41,838 nt of DNA, taken from positions 1-41,838 of the forward strand of contig CAJQNZ010000008.1 in NCBI GenBank assembly GCA_905479835.1. Reading direction: 5' to 3'. Every line of letters starts with the position of its first letter. Positions within the stretch are counted from its first letter, which is position 1. This DNA comes from an uncultured Flavobacteriaceae bacterium (lineage in GTDB: Bacteria; Bacteroidota; Bacteroidia; Flavobacteriales; Flavobacteriaceae). Positions 1 through 7,569 of this stretch are shown here, in pieces. The notes below the pieces were generated by a model. The model did no database searches. It saw only the letters and a program-made list of their open reading frames with translations, and was not told where the DNA came from. The position numbers and the translations under genes were made by a program.

Positions 1-82
1 ATAAAATATCAGTAATAAGGATTTTTTATTCTCTTGCTCAATGCAACTCCAGAAAAAAATATCTAAAAAGAAAGAAGTAGAA

Positions 83-631
83 ATGAACAATGAAAATATT
101 GAATACGCAACTTTTGGTGGAGGATGTTTCTGGTGTACAGAAGCAATTTTTGACCAACTTGAAGGGGTTATAAAAGTAGAATCTGGATATTCAGGAGGGC
201 ACATTAAGAATCCTGCATATCGTGAAATTGCTTCCGGAAGAACTGGACATGCTGAGGTGATTCATATTGCTTATGAACCAGAAAAAATTGATTTTGTAAC
301 ACTACTTGATATATTTTTCAACACACACAATCCGACAACATTAAATCGCCAAGGTGCAGATTGTGGAACGCAATACCGTTCTGCTATTTTTTATCATAAC
401 GAAACACAGAAAGTGGAGGCCAATAAAATGATAAACGAACTGGATAAAGCAGCGGTTTTTTCGGATAAGATTGTGACAGAAGTTACAGAATTTGACGTGT
501 TTTATGTTGCTGAGAAATACCATCAGGATTATTATATTAATAATAAATCGCAAGGATATTGTCAAGTTGTTATCAATCCAAAATTGGAAAAACTTCAAAA
601 AGAGTATAAAGACAAACTCAAAAAAAAATAA
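83..631 (+). CDS. msrA: Peptide-methionine (S)-S-oxide reductase MsrA
   Basis: The enzyme reduces methionine-S-sulfoxide in proteins or free form, using thioredoxin-type reductant. The MsrA signature GGGCFWCTEA is at the N-terminus, with catalytic Cys15 and a nearby Cys18. The family segments SGYSGG and the late YHQDYY and YCQ are also present. I start at the ATG at 83 because it gives the usual MsrA N-terminus just ahead of the GGGCFWC motif, with AAAGAAG a few bases upstream. An in-frame ATG at 41 would add 14 Lys-rich residues unlike the family. Length 182 aa is typical. It belongs to the thiol-repair theme of the window and appears monocistronic. Confidence 0.95.
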   Translation: MNNENIEYATFGGGCFWCTEAIFDQLEGVIKVESGYSGGHIKNPAYREIASGRTGHAEVIHIAYEPEKIDFVTLLDIFFNTHNPTTLNRQGADCGTQYRSAIFYHNETQKVEANKMINELDKAAVFSDKIVTEVTEFDVFYVAEKYHQDYYINNKSQGYCQVVINPKLEKLQKEYKDKLKKK

Positions 632-675
632 CTGGCATTTTATTTGCTATATATTTTATATAAATAAAATAGTGA

Positions 676-954
676 ATGATTGAAAATAAATATAAGAAAT
701 TAGGAATTGGGATCGGACTTGATGCAATAGGGTACCTATCCTTCGTGTTTCCGTTAATAGATATTGTGTGGGCACCACTTTCAGCCTATTTAATGACAAA
801 AATGTACAAAGGTAGAAAAGGAAAGATTGCTGCAGCGATAACATTCGTAGAAGAAGCAATGCCATTTCTAGACATTATTCCTACGTTTACCATTATGTGG
901 TTGTATACCTATGTATTAGATAAAAATAAAAAGGAAACGATTATTGATCTCTAA
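676..954 (+). CDS. Small hydrophobic membrane protein, unknown function
   Basis: A 92-residue protein I cannot assign to a characterised family. It has a short basic N-terminus, then two hydrophobic stretches (about residues 10-42 and 62-80) separated by a basic loop, MYKGRKGK, that would suit a cytoplasmic turn. The C-terminus is charged. It follows msrA by 44 bp on the same strand and could be cotranscribed. Its stop lies 8 bp from the end of the convergent DUF6787 gene. It reads as a real gene because the frame is long relative to this AT-rich DNA and the hydrophobic pattern is coherent. Function unknown. Confidence 0.65.
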   Translation: MIENKYKKLGIGIGLDAIGYLSFVFPLIDIVWAPLSAYLMTKMYKGRKGKIAAAITFVEEAMPFLDIIPTFTIMWLYTYVLDKNKKETIIDL

Positions 955-962
955 TAAAGAAA

Positions 963-1268
963 TTATTCTTTTATAAAAATGCTTAAACCCATACGTTTGA
1001 GCATTTTTTTTTCCATGTTCCAGAAGAACTTGAATTGACCGAAAACCCAACCAAAGAAAACAAGTAAAATTTGGTAAAAAACAAAACTAATTATTATGTA
1101 GAGAATCCAATAAATCACAATATTGAAATTTTCTTTTGTTATGCCTAAAAATTTTATAATTGGTTTGGCAACAAACAATGAAGAAGAGCCTGTGATACTA
1201 AATACAAATAGTATGATTAGTATTTGCCAATTTGATGTAATTCCCCAACGTTCCTTCAAGTTTGCCAT
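963..1268 (-). CDS. DUF6787-like small integral membrane protein
   Basis: A protein of about 101 residues with an N-terminal LKERWGI segment, one hydrophobic helix (about residues 11-30), a second (about 48-75), and a C-terminal GQFKFFWNMEKKMLKRMG segment. This arrangement recalls the Bacteroidota DUF6787 family, sometimes mislabelled as diacylglyceryl transferase. I choose the ATG at 1268 (MANLKERWG); the longer frame back to 1340 runs through the terminator of the upstream gene. The function of the family is not known to me. Family assignment is from remembered pattern and should be treated as likely rather than certain. Confidence 0.75.
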   Translation of the reverse strand: MANLKERWGITSNWQILIILFVFSITGSSSLFVAKPIIKFLGITKENFNIVIYWILYIIISFVFYQILLVFFGWVFGQFKFFWNMEKKMLKRMGLSIFIKE

Positions 1269-1303
1269 AATTTTAATAAAGTAGCAAAAATACAATTTCC
1301 AAT

Positions 1304-1336
1304 AAAAAAAGACTGAACATTGTTCAGTCTTTTTTA
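1304..1336 (-). terminator. Intrinsic terminator after the DUF937 gene
   Basis: A near-perfect inverted repeat with arms GACTGAACA and TGTTCAGTC, flanked by a run of A on one side and T on the other, so it can act in both directions. It lies between the DUF937 gene and the DUF6787 gene, both on the minus strand, and separates the two transcripts. Confidence 0.8.
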
Positions 1337-1355
1337 TCATCTATCTTTAATAAAA

Positions 1356-1997
1356 TTATCTCTTACCAAAAAGTCCTCCTAGAAGACCTCCTAAGCCACT
1401 CTTTTTCTTTTCTCCACCTAATATCATTCCAGCTACATCGTCGATAATACTTCCGTCTCCATCTGCATCCAATAAACGATTAACAATACTTTGTTGATCC
1501 GTTGAAGCTCCACCAAGCATTCCGCCCAATAAATCTCCGATTCCACTTTGATTATTTACACCTTGCTGGCGAGTTTCTTTACCTAAAGCACCCATAACAA
1601 GTGGTCCAGCAACTTTTAAAATATTCATTGCACTTCCCAGATCAATTCCACTAGATTTACTTACTGCTTGAGCTACATTTTGTTCTTTACCACCAAAAAC
1701 GTGTCCTAAAATTCCAGCACCATCTTGAAGAACGTCATTATCAACTCCACCACCTCCAAGGACACTTCCTAAGTTGTCTAAAATTCCACCACTATGTTTA
1801 TCATTTCCAAGGGCTTTTAATAATCCTGCAGCTCCATCAGGAGTTGATGCATTATTCTTCATCGCTCCTAGTATTAAAGGTAATGCTGCACTTAATGCAG
1901 ATGAAGTCTTACTTTCGTCTTGACCAAATTGTTTGCTTGCTCCACTGATAAGTGTTTTTCCAATAGGACTGTTTAATAAATCTAAAATTCCGCTCAT
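1356..1997 (-). CDS. DUF937 domain-containing protein
   Basis: A 213-residue Gly/Leu/Ala-rich soluble protein beginning MSGILDLLNSPIGKTLI, the form seen in bacterial DUF937 (YidB-like) proteins. Repeating helical segments (SALSAALPLILGAM; SAMNILKVAGPLVMGAL) alternate with glycine-rich linkers. Near residues 178-189 is a calcium-loop-like motif, DADGDGSIIDD, resembling EF-hand or dockerin loops, followed by a Gly/Lys-rich tail. No signal peptide. A terminator follows and it has its own upstream region, so it is probably monocistronic. The biological role of DUF937 proteins is unresolved. Confidence 0.85.
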   Translation of the reverse strand: MSGILDLLNSPIGKTLISGASKQFGQDESKTSSALSAALPLILGAMKNNASTPDGAAGLLKALGNDKHSGGILDNLGSVLGGGGVDNDVLQDGAGILGHVFGGKEQNVAQAVSKSSGIDLGSAMNILKVAGPLVMGALGKETRQQGVNNQSGIGDLLGGMLGGASTDQQSIVNRLLDADGDGSIIDDVAGMILGGEKKKSGLGGLLGGLFGKR

Positions 1998-2142
1998 TTT
2001 TTCTTTGTTTTAATTAATTATGTTGTTGAGTTAACATTTATATGACACAATATATACAATATAAGTCACATTTAATTTTAAAAATTTAATACTTGAAAAA
2101 AAAATAATATTTATTTGAAGGAAAATAATCATTAATATATTT

Positions 2143-2150
2143 TAGATTTG
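2143..2150 (+). promoter_or_regulatory. Probable -7 element of the ATP-grasp operon
   Basis: TAGATTTG fits the Bacteroidota -7 consensus TAnnTTTG and is 40 bp before the first ATG of the five-gene operon. A TTTG at 2114-2117 could be the -33 element, but the spacing (about 25 nt) is longer than usual, so confidence is limited. Confidence 0.4.
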
Positions 2151-2190
2151 AAGTACAATTAATATCTCAGAATTAATTAAACCTAGTACT

Positions 2191-3225
2191 ATGAATATTT
2201 GTTTTTTAATGTATCCTTGGGAAGAAATGGTGCCAGAAAATGACACTAGCCTTGCTTTAATTCATGAATGTGTAAAAAGAGGACATGGAGTTGCTCTATG
2301 CACTCCAGCCAATTTAACGATAAGAAATAGTGTGACCAACGCTTTCTGTACTGTAATTTCTAGGATGGAAAAAGTACCTTCTTCATTAAAGTCTTTTCAT
2401 TCTAAAGCCTTATTGAGAGAAGAAATGTTGCCTTTGGCTGGATTTGACGTGTTGTTTTTTAGGGCAAATCCACCTTTGGACCCTTTAATGTTGAATTTTC
2501 TTGATTCAGTAAAAGATGATGTTTTTATTATGAATTCACTACAAGGAATGCGTGAGGCAAACAATAAGTTATATACAGCAGCATTTGGAGATTCCCATAG
2601 CAATATCATTCCAACAACTCATGTTTCTAAAAATAAAAATTATTTAGTTCAGCAAATAAAAGATTCAAAGGCCGATAAAATGATATTGAAACCTCTGAAC
2701 GGTTTTGGTGGTTCAGGGGTTATTTTGATAGAAAAATCTGCGATGTCTAGTATCAATTCCTTGTTAGATTTTTATATTAATAGTAGTGGTGATGGAACGT
2801 CTAATTATGTAATCCTACAAGATTATATTGAAGGTGCAGATAAAGGTGATGTGAGAATATTATTATTGAATGGTGAACCTATTGGTGCTATGAAACGAGT
2901 TCCAGGAACTGATGATCACCGATCCAATGTTTCAGCTGGAGGTTCAATTCAGAAACATTCCTTGACCAAAGAGGAAAAAGCATTGTGCAAGCAGATAGGT
3001 CCAAAATTGGTAAACGACGGATTGTTTTTTGTAGGAATTGATGTAATAGGAGGGAAACTTGTTGAAGTAAATGTAATGAGTCCTGGAGGAATTACCTATA
3101 TAAATAAAGTTTATAAAACCAAACTCCAAGTAAAAGTGATCGATTTTGTTGAAAGTAAGGTTATGGATAAGATGCAAGCATTTGATAGAAGATTCAGACT
3201 TCGAAAAACCGTGGAAGATGCTTAA
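2191..3225 (+). CDS. GshB-like ATP-grasp ligase
   Basis: An ATP-grasp amide ligase of 344 residues resembling prokaryotic glutathione synthetase. The N-terminal pre-ATP-grasp domain is at about 1-130. The ATP-binding loop KPLNGFGGSGV begins at Lys167. LQDYIEG and GDVRILLLNGEPIGAMKR mark the grasp core, and VEVNVMSPGGI near the C-terminus supplies the metal-binding Glu/Asn pair. No gshA is in the window and the organism encodes BshB1, so glutathione itself is an unlikely product; the substrate may be a different acid-plus-amine pair. First gene of a tight operon: its stop overlaps the next ATG by 8 bp. Annotation pipelines would call it glutathione synthase. Confidence 0.85.
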   Translation: MNICFLMYPWEEMVPENDTSLALIHECVKRGHGVALCTPANLTIRNSVTNAFCTVISRMEKVPSSLKSFHSKALLREEMLPLAGFDVLFFRANPPLDPLMLNFLDSVKDDVFIMNSLQGMREANNKLYTAAFGDSHSNIIPTTHVSKNKNYLVQQIKDSKADKMILKPLNGFGGSGVILIEKSAMSSINSLLDFYINSSGDGTSNYVILQDYIEGADKGDVRILLLNGEPIGAMKRVPGTDDHRSNVSAGGSIQKHSLTKEEKALCKQIGPKLVNDGLFFVGIDVIGGKLVEVNVMSPGGITYINKVYKTKLQVKVIDFVESKVMDKMQAFDRRFRLRKTVEDA

Positions 3226-4060
3226 AATAAACACACCTGTTGTTTCTGTGGATTGGTTATTGGAAAATATGAACCAACCGAACTTGGTGATTCTAGATGG
3301 AACAATGAAAAATGTAACTTGGGAAAAAAACGAGTTTGAAAAATCAAATAAGAGTATTCCCAATGCGCGTTTTATTGACATAAAAAACACTTTTTCTGAT
3401 ACAACTTCATTATTTCCTAATACAATGTTGTCCGTAGAAGATTTTCAAGAGCAAGCGCAATTAATTGGGATTAAAAAAGATACGGCAATAGTAGTATATG
3501 ATACGATAGGTATTTATACAAGCCCAAGAATATGGTGGATGTTTAAATCGATGGGACATCATAATATTGCAGTATTGGACGGAGGATTTCCAGAATGGAT
3601 TTCTAAGTGTTTTCCTACTGAAATTGAATCAGAATTTAAGGGCGAAAGAGGAGATTTTATAGCAGATTATAACAGGAACTATTTTACGAATAAAAACGAT
3701 ATTTTGAATATCATTTCAAATAACAATAAAACAATCATTGATGCACGTTCCGAAGATCGTTTTCATGGAACTAAATCTGAGCCAAGAGAAGGACTCAGAT
3801 GTGGACATATTCCAACTTCATTGAATGTTCATTACAATGACCTGTTGAGTAATGGAAGATTAAAATCAAATAAGGATTTACAGCATGTTTTTAAAGAGAA
3901 ACTTCAGAAAGAAGATTCTGTTGTTTTCTCATGTGGATCAGGAATTACAGCATGTATATTGGCACTTGGTGCTGAAGTTTCAGGATTTAAAAACAGTTCT
4001 GTTTATGATGGTTCATGGACAGAATGGGGAAGTTTACATGAATTGCCTATTGAAAATTAA
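3218..4060 (+). CDS. Two-domain sulfurtransferase (3-mercaptopyruvate type)
   Basis: A 280-residue protein with tandem rhodanese domains. The N-terminal inactive domain opens VVSVDWLLENM and contains LVILDGTM. The C-terminal catalytic domain has IIDARSEDRFHG and the active loop CGSGITA with Cys239. A CGSG-V/I-TA loop is typical of 3-mercaptopyruvate sulfurtransferases (SseA-like) rather than thiosulfate rhodanese. I choose the ATG at 3218, which gives the conserved SVDWL start and overlaps the ligase stop, the usual sign of translational coupling. It could supply persulfide sulfur or process a thiol made by the operon; that role is inference. Confidence 0.88.
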   Translation: MLKINTPVVSVDWLLENMNQPNLVILDGTMKNVTWEKNEFEKSNKSIPNARFIDIKNTFSDTTSLFPNTMLSVEDFQEQAQLIGIKKDTAIVVYDTIGIYTSPRIWWMFKSMGHHNIAVLDGGFPEWISKCFPTEIESEFKGERGDFIADYNRNYFTNKNDILNIISNNNKTIIDARSEDRFHGTKSEPREGLRCGHIPTSLNVHYNDLLSNGRLKSNKDLQHVFKEKLQKEDSVVFSCGSGITACILALGAEVSGFKNSSVYDGSWTEWGSLHELPIEN

Positions 4061-4081
4061 AATGCACTTAAAACAACAATA

Positions 4082-4408
4082 ATGAACTCATATTGGACAA
4101 AAAATGAATTGCAAGCATATATATTATTATATGCTGCACAAGCAAATTTTATTGAAACAGAAGAAGAAAAAAGATTTATTCTTTCTAAGGTAGACGATGA
4201 AGTTTTTGAAAAAATTAAATTGGAAATAAAACATGATAATGATTATCAATGTATTGAGAAAATCCAATCAAATCTTAAATTTCATCAGTATACTCAAGAT
4301 GATATCGAAAATTTATTAAATGATATAAAAAGCGTTTTTTATTCTGATGGTACATTTGATTCAATTGAGAAGAATATGATGATGTATCTAAAGAAAATAT
4401 TAAAATAA
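4082..4408 (+). CDS. Small acidic helical protein, possibly TerB-like
   Basis: A 108-residue, probably all-helical protein. The pattern LLYAAQANFIETEEEKRFI followed later by FYSDGTFDSIEKNMMMYL resembles the helical core of TerB-type (tellurite-resistance/stress) proteins, in which acidic residues can bind metal. I do not see the complete family motif, so this is a weak structural guess. It lies 21 bp after the sulfurtransferase and 8 bp before the amidohydrolase gene, inside the operon, so it probably works with them. No signal peptide or membrane segment. Confidence 0.6.
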   Translation: MNSYWTKNELQAYILLYAAQANFIETEEEKRFILSKVDDEVFEKIKLEIKHDNDYQCIEKIQSNLKFHQYTQDDIENLLNDIKSVFYSDGTFDSIEKNMMMYLKKILK

Positions 4409-4416
4409 TCTTATAG

Positions 4417-5256
4417 ATGATATTAAAATTATCAATCGATGAGATTATAAAAAAAATTCAATCTGAAGAGATATTTGAAGCGGTTTCTGAAGATTATTCC
4501 TTTACACTTAAGATTGAGGAATATGTACCTCATATCTGTGCAGCAGTTCATGATGGGCATCAGTTTAGAAAATCACTTTGGGAAAATTGTTTGCATTCAG
4601 AATATGATAGATGGTTTGAAGAAGATCCTGCTACTAAAGAAATGGTTAAGACTTTTCCGATAGTAATTGCTGGTTGTGATTCACGTTTCGAATACGATTT
4701 AAATCGTGCTCCAGAAACTGCAATTTATTCAGATGCATGGGGAAAACAATTGTGGAAAAGCCCTATTTCAGAAAAAGAAAAACAACATAGTCTTGATAAG
4801 CATGAGAATTTTTATAAAGTTGTACATGCATTGGTTGATAAAATAGAAGAAAAATTCACTGTTGCAGTAGTTTATGATATGCATTCTTATAATTGGAAGC
4901 GATGGGATAGAGAAGTTCCTACAATTAATATTGGAGCAATGAATGTTGATATTTTAAGGTTTGGAGATGAAGTAGAATTATGGAGGAATACACTCTCAGA
5001 AATGGTGTTGCCAAATGGAATTGTAAGTAGTTCTTTAATTAATGATACTTTCAAAGGAAATGGGTATTTCTTAAAATATATTACGTCAAATTTTACAAAT
5101 ACATTAGTTTTGGCTACCGAAGTAAAGAAAATTTATTGTGATGAATACAAGCAGATTTTATTTCCTGAAGTTGTATATACAATCGAAGAAGAATTAAAAA
5201 CCCGATTATTAAAACACGCGACTGATTTTTACGCAAGACATAGAAGAGATTTATGA
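4417..5256 (+). CDS. N-formylglutamate amidohydrolase-like enzyme
   Basis: A 279-residue protein of the N-formylglutamate amidohydrolase (HutG-type) family, zinc-dependent hydrolases of the phosphorylase/aminopeptidase-like fold. Visible motifs are ICAAVHDGHQF (metal His), GCDSRFEYDLNR (substrate-binding Arg segment), VYDMHSYN and VPTINIGAMN. Known members cleave N-formyl-L-glutamate in histidine breakdown, but no hut genes are next to this one; instead it sits between an ATP-grasp ligase and a DUF1704 protein. A different acyl-glutamate, or another small amide, is therefore plausible. It ends with an ATGA overlap into the DUF1704 gene. Confidence 0.85.
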   Translation: MILKLSIDEIIKKIQSEEIFEAVSEDYSFTLKIEEYVPHICAAVHDGHQFRKSLWENCLHSEYDRWFEEDPATKEMVKTFPIVIAGCDSRFEYDLNRAPETAIYSDAWGKQLWKSPISEKEKQHSLDKHENFYKVVHALVDKIEEKFTVAVVYDMHSYNWKRWDREVPTINIGAMNVDILRFGDEVELWRNTLSEMVLPNGIVSSSLINDTFKGNGYFLKYITSNFTNTLVLATEVKKIYCDEYKQILFPEVVYTIEEELKTRLLKHATDFYARHRRDL

Positions 5257-6401
5257 AGATAACGACTGATAAAGTGTTAAAGGATATAGACAACCGTATT
5301 GATTTTTTGGTCAAAAAAATTGAACTGCTTGATTATATAAATCCTATTAATATAAGTGAGGAAAAAGCACGTTTTTTTAATTCTAAATTCATTATTGAAC
5401 CCAATTTTAAATACCCAAAATTACCTTTTGATTCATTCGAATTGCAACGCGAATTATTTTCTATAAACATTAAAGATATAGAAGATGAAACACTGCAAGA
5501 ATTTTATGAAGATATAATTTATGAATATTCAGGATTAATTGAATGCATAGACACAATATCGGAAGGGAATAAATTTTATTACAATAGTTTGCGGTGTTTT
5601 GGAACTCCCAAAGAAGTAGATGTAGAAAATGCTAAATTCATATTACATTTTGAGGATGAAGATTTAAAGCAAGAAAAATTTATGCCTAAATTTTCTGTAG
5701 AAGATACAGAAGCAAAGTTTAGAGAATATTCCAAACGTTATGATTTCACTTATTCGATAAAGCATTCTGATAAATTATCAGCTATAGCAATGGTTTTAAA
5801 TAATGTTCAGACCTTGGTTTTAAATTCTACACATACTTTTTCTCAATCGGATATTGATATTTTGACCAATCATGAGATAGGTGTTCACATGGTAACCACG
5901 ATGAATGGATTGCGAAATCCATTAAAAATTTTCTCTCATGGTTTTCCTAATAATACAGAAACCCAAGAAGGTCTTGCCGTGTATTCGGAATTCATGTCGA
6001 ATAGTCTTACTTTAAAAAGATTAAAAAGAATCGCATATCGAGTTTTAGCAGTAGATTCTTTAGCCAAAGGGTATAATTTTCAACAAACATTCAGAATGTT
6101 GAATAATTATGGAATGAATAAAGATGATGCGTTTTCTGTTTCTGTAAGAGTGCATCGAGGCGGAGGTTTTACGAAGGATTACGTCTATTTAACTGGATTA
6201 AAAAAAATATACAACTACCATAAAAAAGGTGGAGATTTAGCTCCATTATTGACTGGAAAAGTTACGTTAGAATATAAAGAGACCATAGACTATTTAGTTG
6301 CCAATGGTTATGCAGTTTCTTCCAAATACATTACGGATTCTTATGCTGAAAACAATAATAAAAATCCAATGATTGCTTTTATATTGGAAAATTTAAAATA
6401 A
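5253..6401 (+). CDS. DUF1704 / QEGLA-motif putative metallopeptidase
   Basis: A 382-residue protein of the family usually named 'flavohemoglobin expression-modulating QEGLA motif protein'. The sequence shows HEIGVH (His207, Glu208, His212: an HExxxH zinc motif), then TQEGLAVYSEFM with Gln238-Glu239. These are the hallmarks of DUF1704. Eukaryotic members (MATCAP, formerly KIAA0895L) are tyrosine carboxypeptidases of tubulin, so a carboxypeptidase-like activity on a peptide or amide is a reasonable expectation. Last gene of the operon, overlapping the amidohydrolase stop by 4 bp. No signal peptide, so it is cytoplasmic. I do not accept the flavohemoglobin name as functional evidence. Confidence 0.88.
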   Translation: MKITTDKVLKDIDNRIDFLVKKIELLDYINPINISEEKARFFNSKFIIEPNFKYPKLPFDSFELQRELFSINIKDIEDETLQEFYEDIIYEYSGLIECIDTISEGNKFYYNSLRCFGTPKEVDVENAKFILHFEDEDLKQEKFMPKFSVEDTEAKFREYSKRYDFTYSIKHSDKLSAIAMVLNNVQTLVLNSTHTFSQSDIDILTNHEIGVHMVTTMNGLRNPLKIFSHGFPNNTETQEGLAVYSEFMSNSLTLKRLKRIAYRVLAVDSLAKGYNFQQTFRMLNNYGMNKDDAFSVSVRVHRGGGFTKDYVYLTGLKKIYNYHKKGGDLAPLLTGKVTLEYKETIDYLVANGYAVSSKYITDSYAENNNKNPMIAFILENLK

Positions 6402-6412
6402 TTAGTTTCTAT

Positions 6413-7063
6413 TTATATCGGAAGTTTTTTCAATTCTTCAAATGAACCAATAACCATATCAGCGGTTGCTAATGATTGTAGTAAGGAATGTTCACTCCGA
6501 TAACCTACACAATAGATTTGAGCCCTATTAGCTGCTAGAACGCCATTATCAGAATCTTCTATGACGATGCAGTTCTCTTTAGGAATTTTAGCTAAAATAG
6601 CAGCGTTTTCGAAAATTTCTGGATGAGGTTTTGATTTTTTTAAATCAGCACCACTTAATTTCCCAATAAAATATTGATCCAGATTGAACCTTTCAAATAC
6701 TTTATTAATTGTGCTATGAGAAGCTGATGATGCAAGTACCAAAGTTAATTTATGAGTAAAAAAATACTTGATAATCTCTTCAACACCTTCTATTAATTGC
6801 AGATCTGGATCGTTTTTAAATAAATCGTTAAAAAAAGCTCTTTTTATGAGTACTAGTTCTGCAGGATCTTCACTTAAATTATAATGTGAAACCAATTTCT
6901 GCATGATATTAATTGTGGAAGAACCAGTAAAAGAATGGTATAATTCTTCAGTAACAGAAAGGTTTAAATATTCAAATGTTTTATAGTATGCTTTTTTATG
7001 TAGAGGTTCCGTATTTATGATCACTCCATCCATGTCAAAAATTACGCAGCGAATTGTATTCAT
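6413..7063 (-). CDS. HAD-superfamily hydrolase (beta-phosphoglucomutase-like)
   Basis: A 216-residue HAD subfamily IA protein. Motif I is FDMDGVIINTEP with nucleophile Asp10 and acid/base Asp12. Motif II is LASSAS, the motif III lysine lies in KKSKPHPEIFE, and motif IV is VIEDSDNGV. The helical cap lies between motif I and motif II. The family covers beta-phosphoglucomutases and sugar-phosphate phosphatases; sequence alone does not decide the substrate. Its ATG overlaps by one base the stop of the upstream DCC-family gene, so the two are cotranscribed. It converges on the DUF1704 gene with an 11-bp gap. Confidence 0.88.
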   Translation of the reverse strand: MNTIRCVIFDMDGVIINTEPLHKKAYYKTFEYLNLSVTEELYHSFTGSSTINIMQKLVSHYNLSEDPAELVLIKRAFFNDLFKNDPDLQLIEGVEEIIKYFFTHKLTLVLASSASHSTINKVFERFNLDQYFIGKLSGADLKKSKPHPEIFENAAILAKIPKENCIVIEDSDNGVLAANRAQIYCVGYRSEHSLLQSLATADMVIGSFEELKKLPI

Positions 7064-7470
7064 TATAAAAATCTATTTTTAAGATTGGCACTAGGAATCA
7101 TGCATGAGTCCATTTTACCATACCATTTATACCTGTTTTTTGCAATATAATTATATACAGCATCTCTGATTGATTTTGGAATTATAATAAAAATATAAAG
7201 AATTGAATGAAAACCTCCTAGAATCTTCAGAAGTATAAGTATTGCTGAAGATTTGTCAAATAATTGTTCTTTATGAATTAAAATAATTGAATCTAAATTA
7301 GAATTTTTCACTTTATACTGTAACAAAATTTCTTTAGCAGCGTCTGATTGTAAAGAAGCGAATTTGAATTTTTGTTTTGTGTCGTGTTTAATAACATATT
7401 GAACAGAAGTATTACATAAGTTGCAGACTCCATCAAAAAGTAATAAATGTTGTGGACTATTTTTTTTCAC
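7063..7470 (-). CDS. DCC-family thiol-disulfide oxidoreductase-like protein (DUF393)
   Basis: A 135-residue member of the DCC family, named after its N-terminal signature: here LLFDGVCNLCNTSVQYV, with a thioredoxin-like Cys-x-x-Cys pair. FKFASLQSDAAK is the second conserved block and the C-terminus has the basic RYKWYGK segment. Proteins of this family are predicted thiol-disulfide oxidoreductases with unknown substrates. It is the first gene of a two-gene operon with the HAD hydrolase (TAATG junction). Confidence 0.88.
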   Translation of the reverse strand: MKKNSPQHLLLFDGVCNLCNTSVQYVIKHDTKQKFKFASLQSDAAKEILLQYKVKNSNLDSIILIHKEQLFDKSSAILILLKILGGFHSILYIFIIIPKSIRDAVYNYIAKNRYKWYGKMDSCMIPSANLKNRFL

Positions 7471-7542
7471 ACTGTAAAGTTACGCAATTGGATTCGATTC
7501 GTCTTTTAACATAATCTTAATAATTGTTAAAAAGCATATTAT

Positions 7543-7550
7543 TAATTTCG
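7543..7550 (+). promoter_or_regulatory. Probable -7 element of the ABC export operon
   Basis: TAATTTCG is one base from TAnnTTTG and lies 20 bp before the ATG of the ATPase gene. A TTG at 7524-7526, 16 nt upstream, could serve as the -33 element. The assignment rests on position and a partial consensus match. Confidence 0.4.
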
Positions 7551-7569
7551 TACTAAACTAACAAACCAA

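Noticed and set aside
19-66. Possible C-terminal tail of an upstream gene at the window edge
   Set aside because: The frame is closed by a stop at 16-18, leaving only 15 codons without a start; no support.
41-82. Upstream ATG of msrA
   Set aside because: The 14 extra Lys-rich residues are not family-like and do not form a signal peptide; the ATG at 83 fits better.
2191-3225. Literal glutathione synthetase assignment
   Set aside because: The fold fits, but there is no gshA nearby, bshB1 suggests bacillithiol, and the operon partners are unlike glutathione pathways. Kept as GshB-like only.
4417-5256. Histidine-utilisation role linked to ftcD at 38.6 kb
   Set aside because: The two genes are 34 kb apart and the amidohydrolase belongs to a different tight operon; a shared pathway is not shown.
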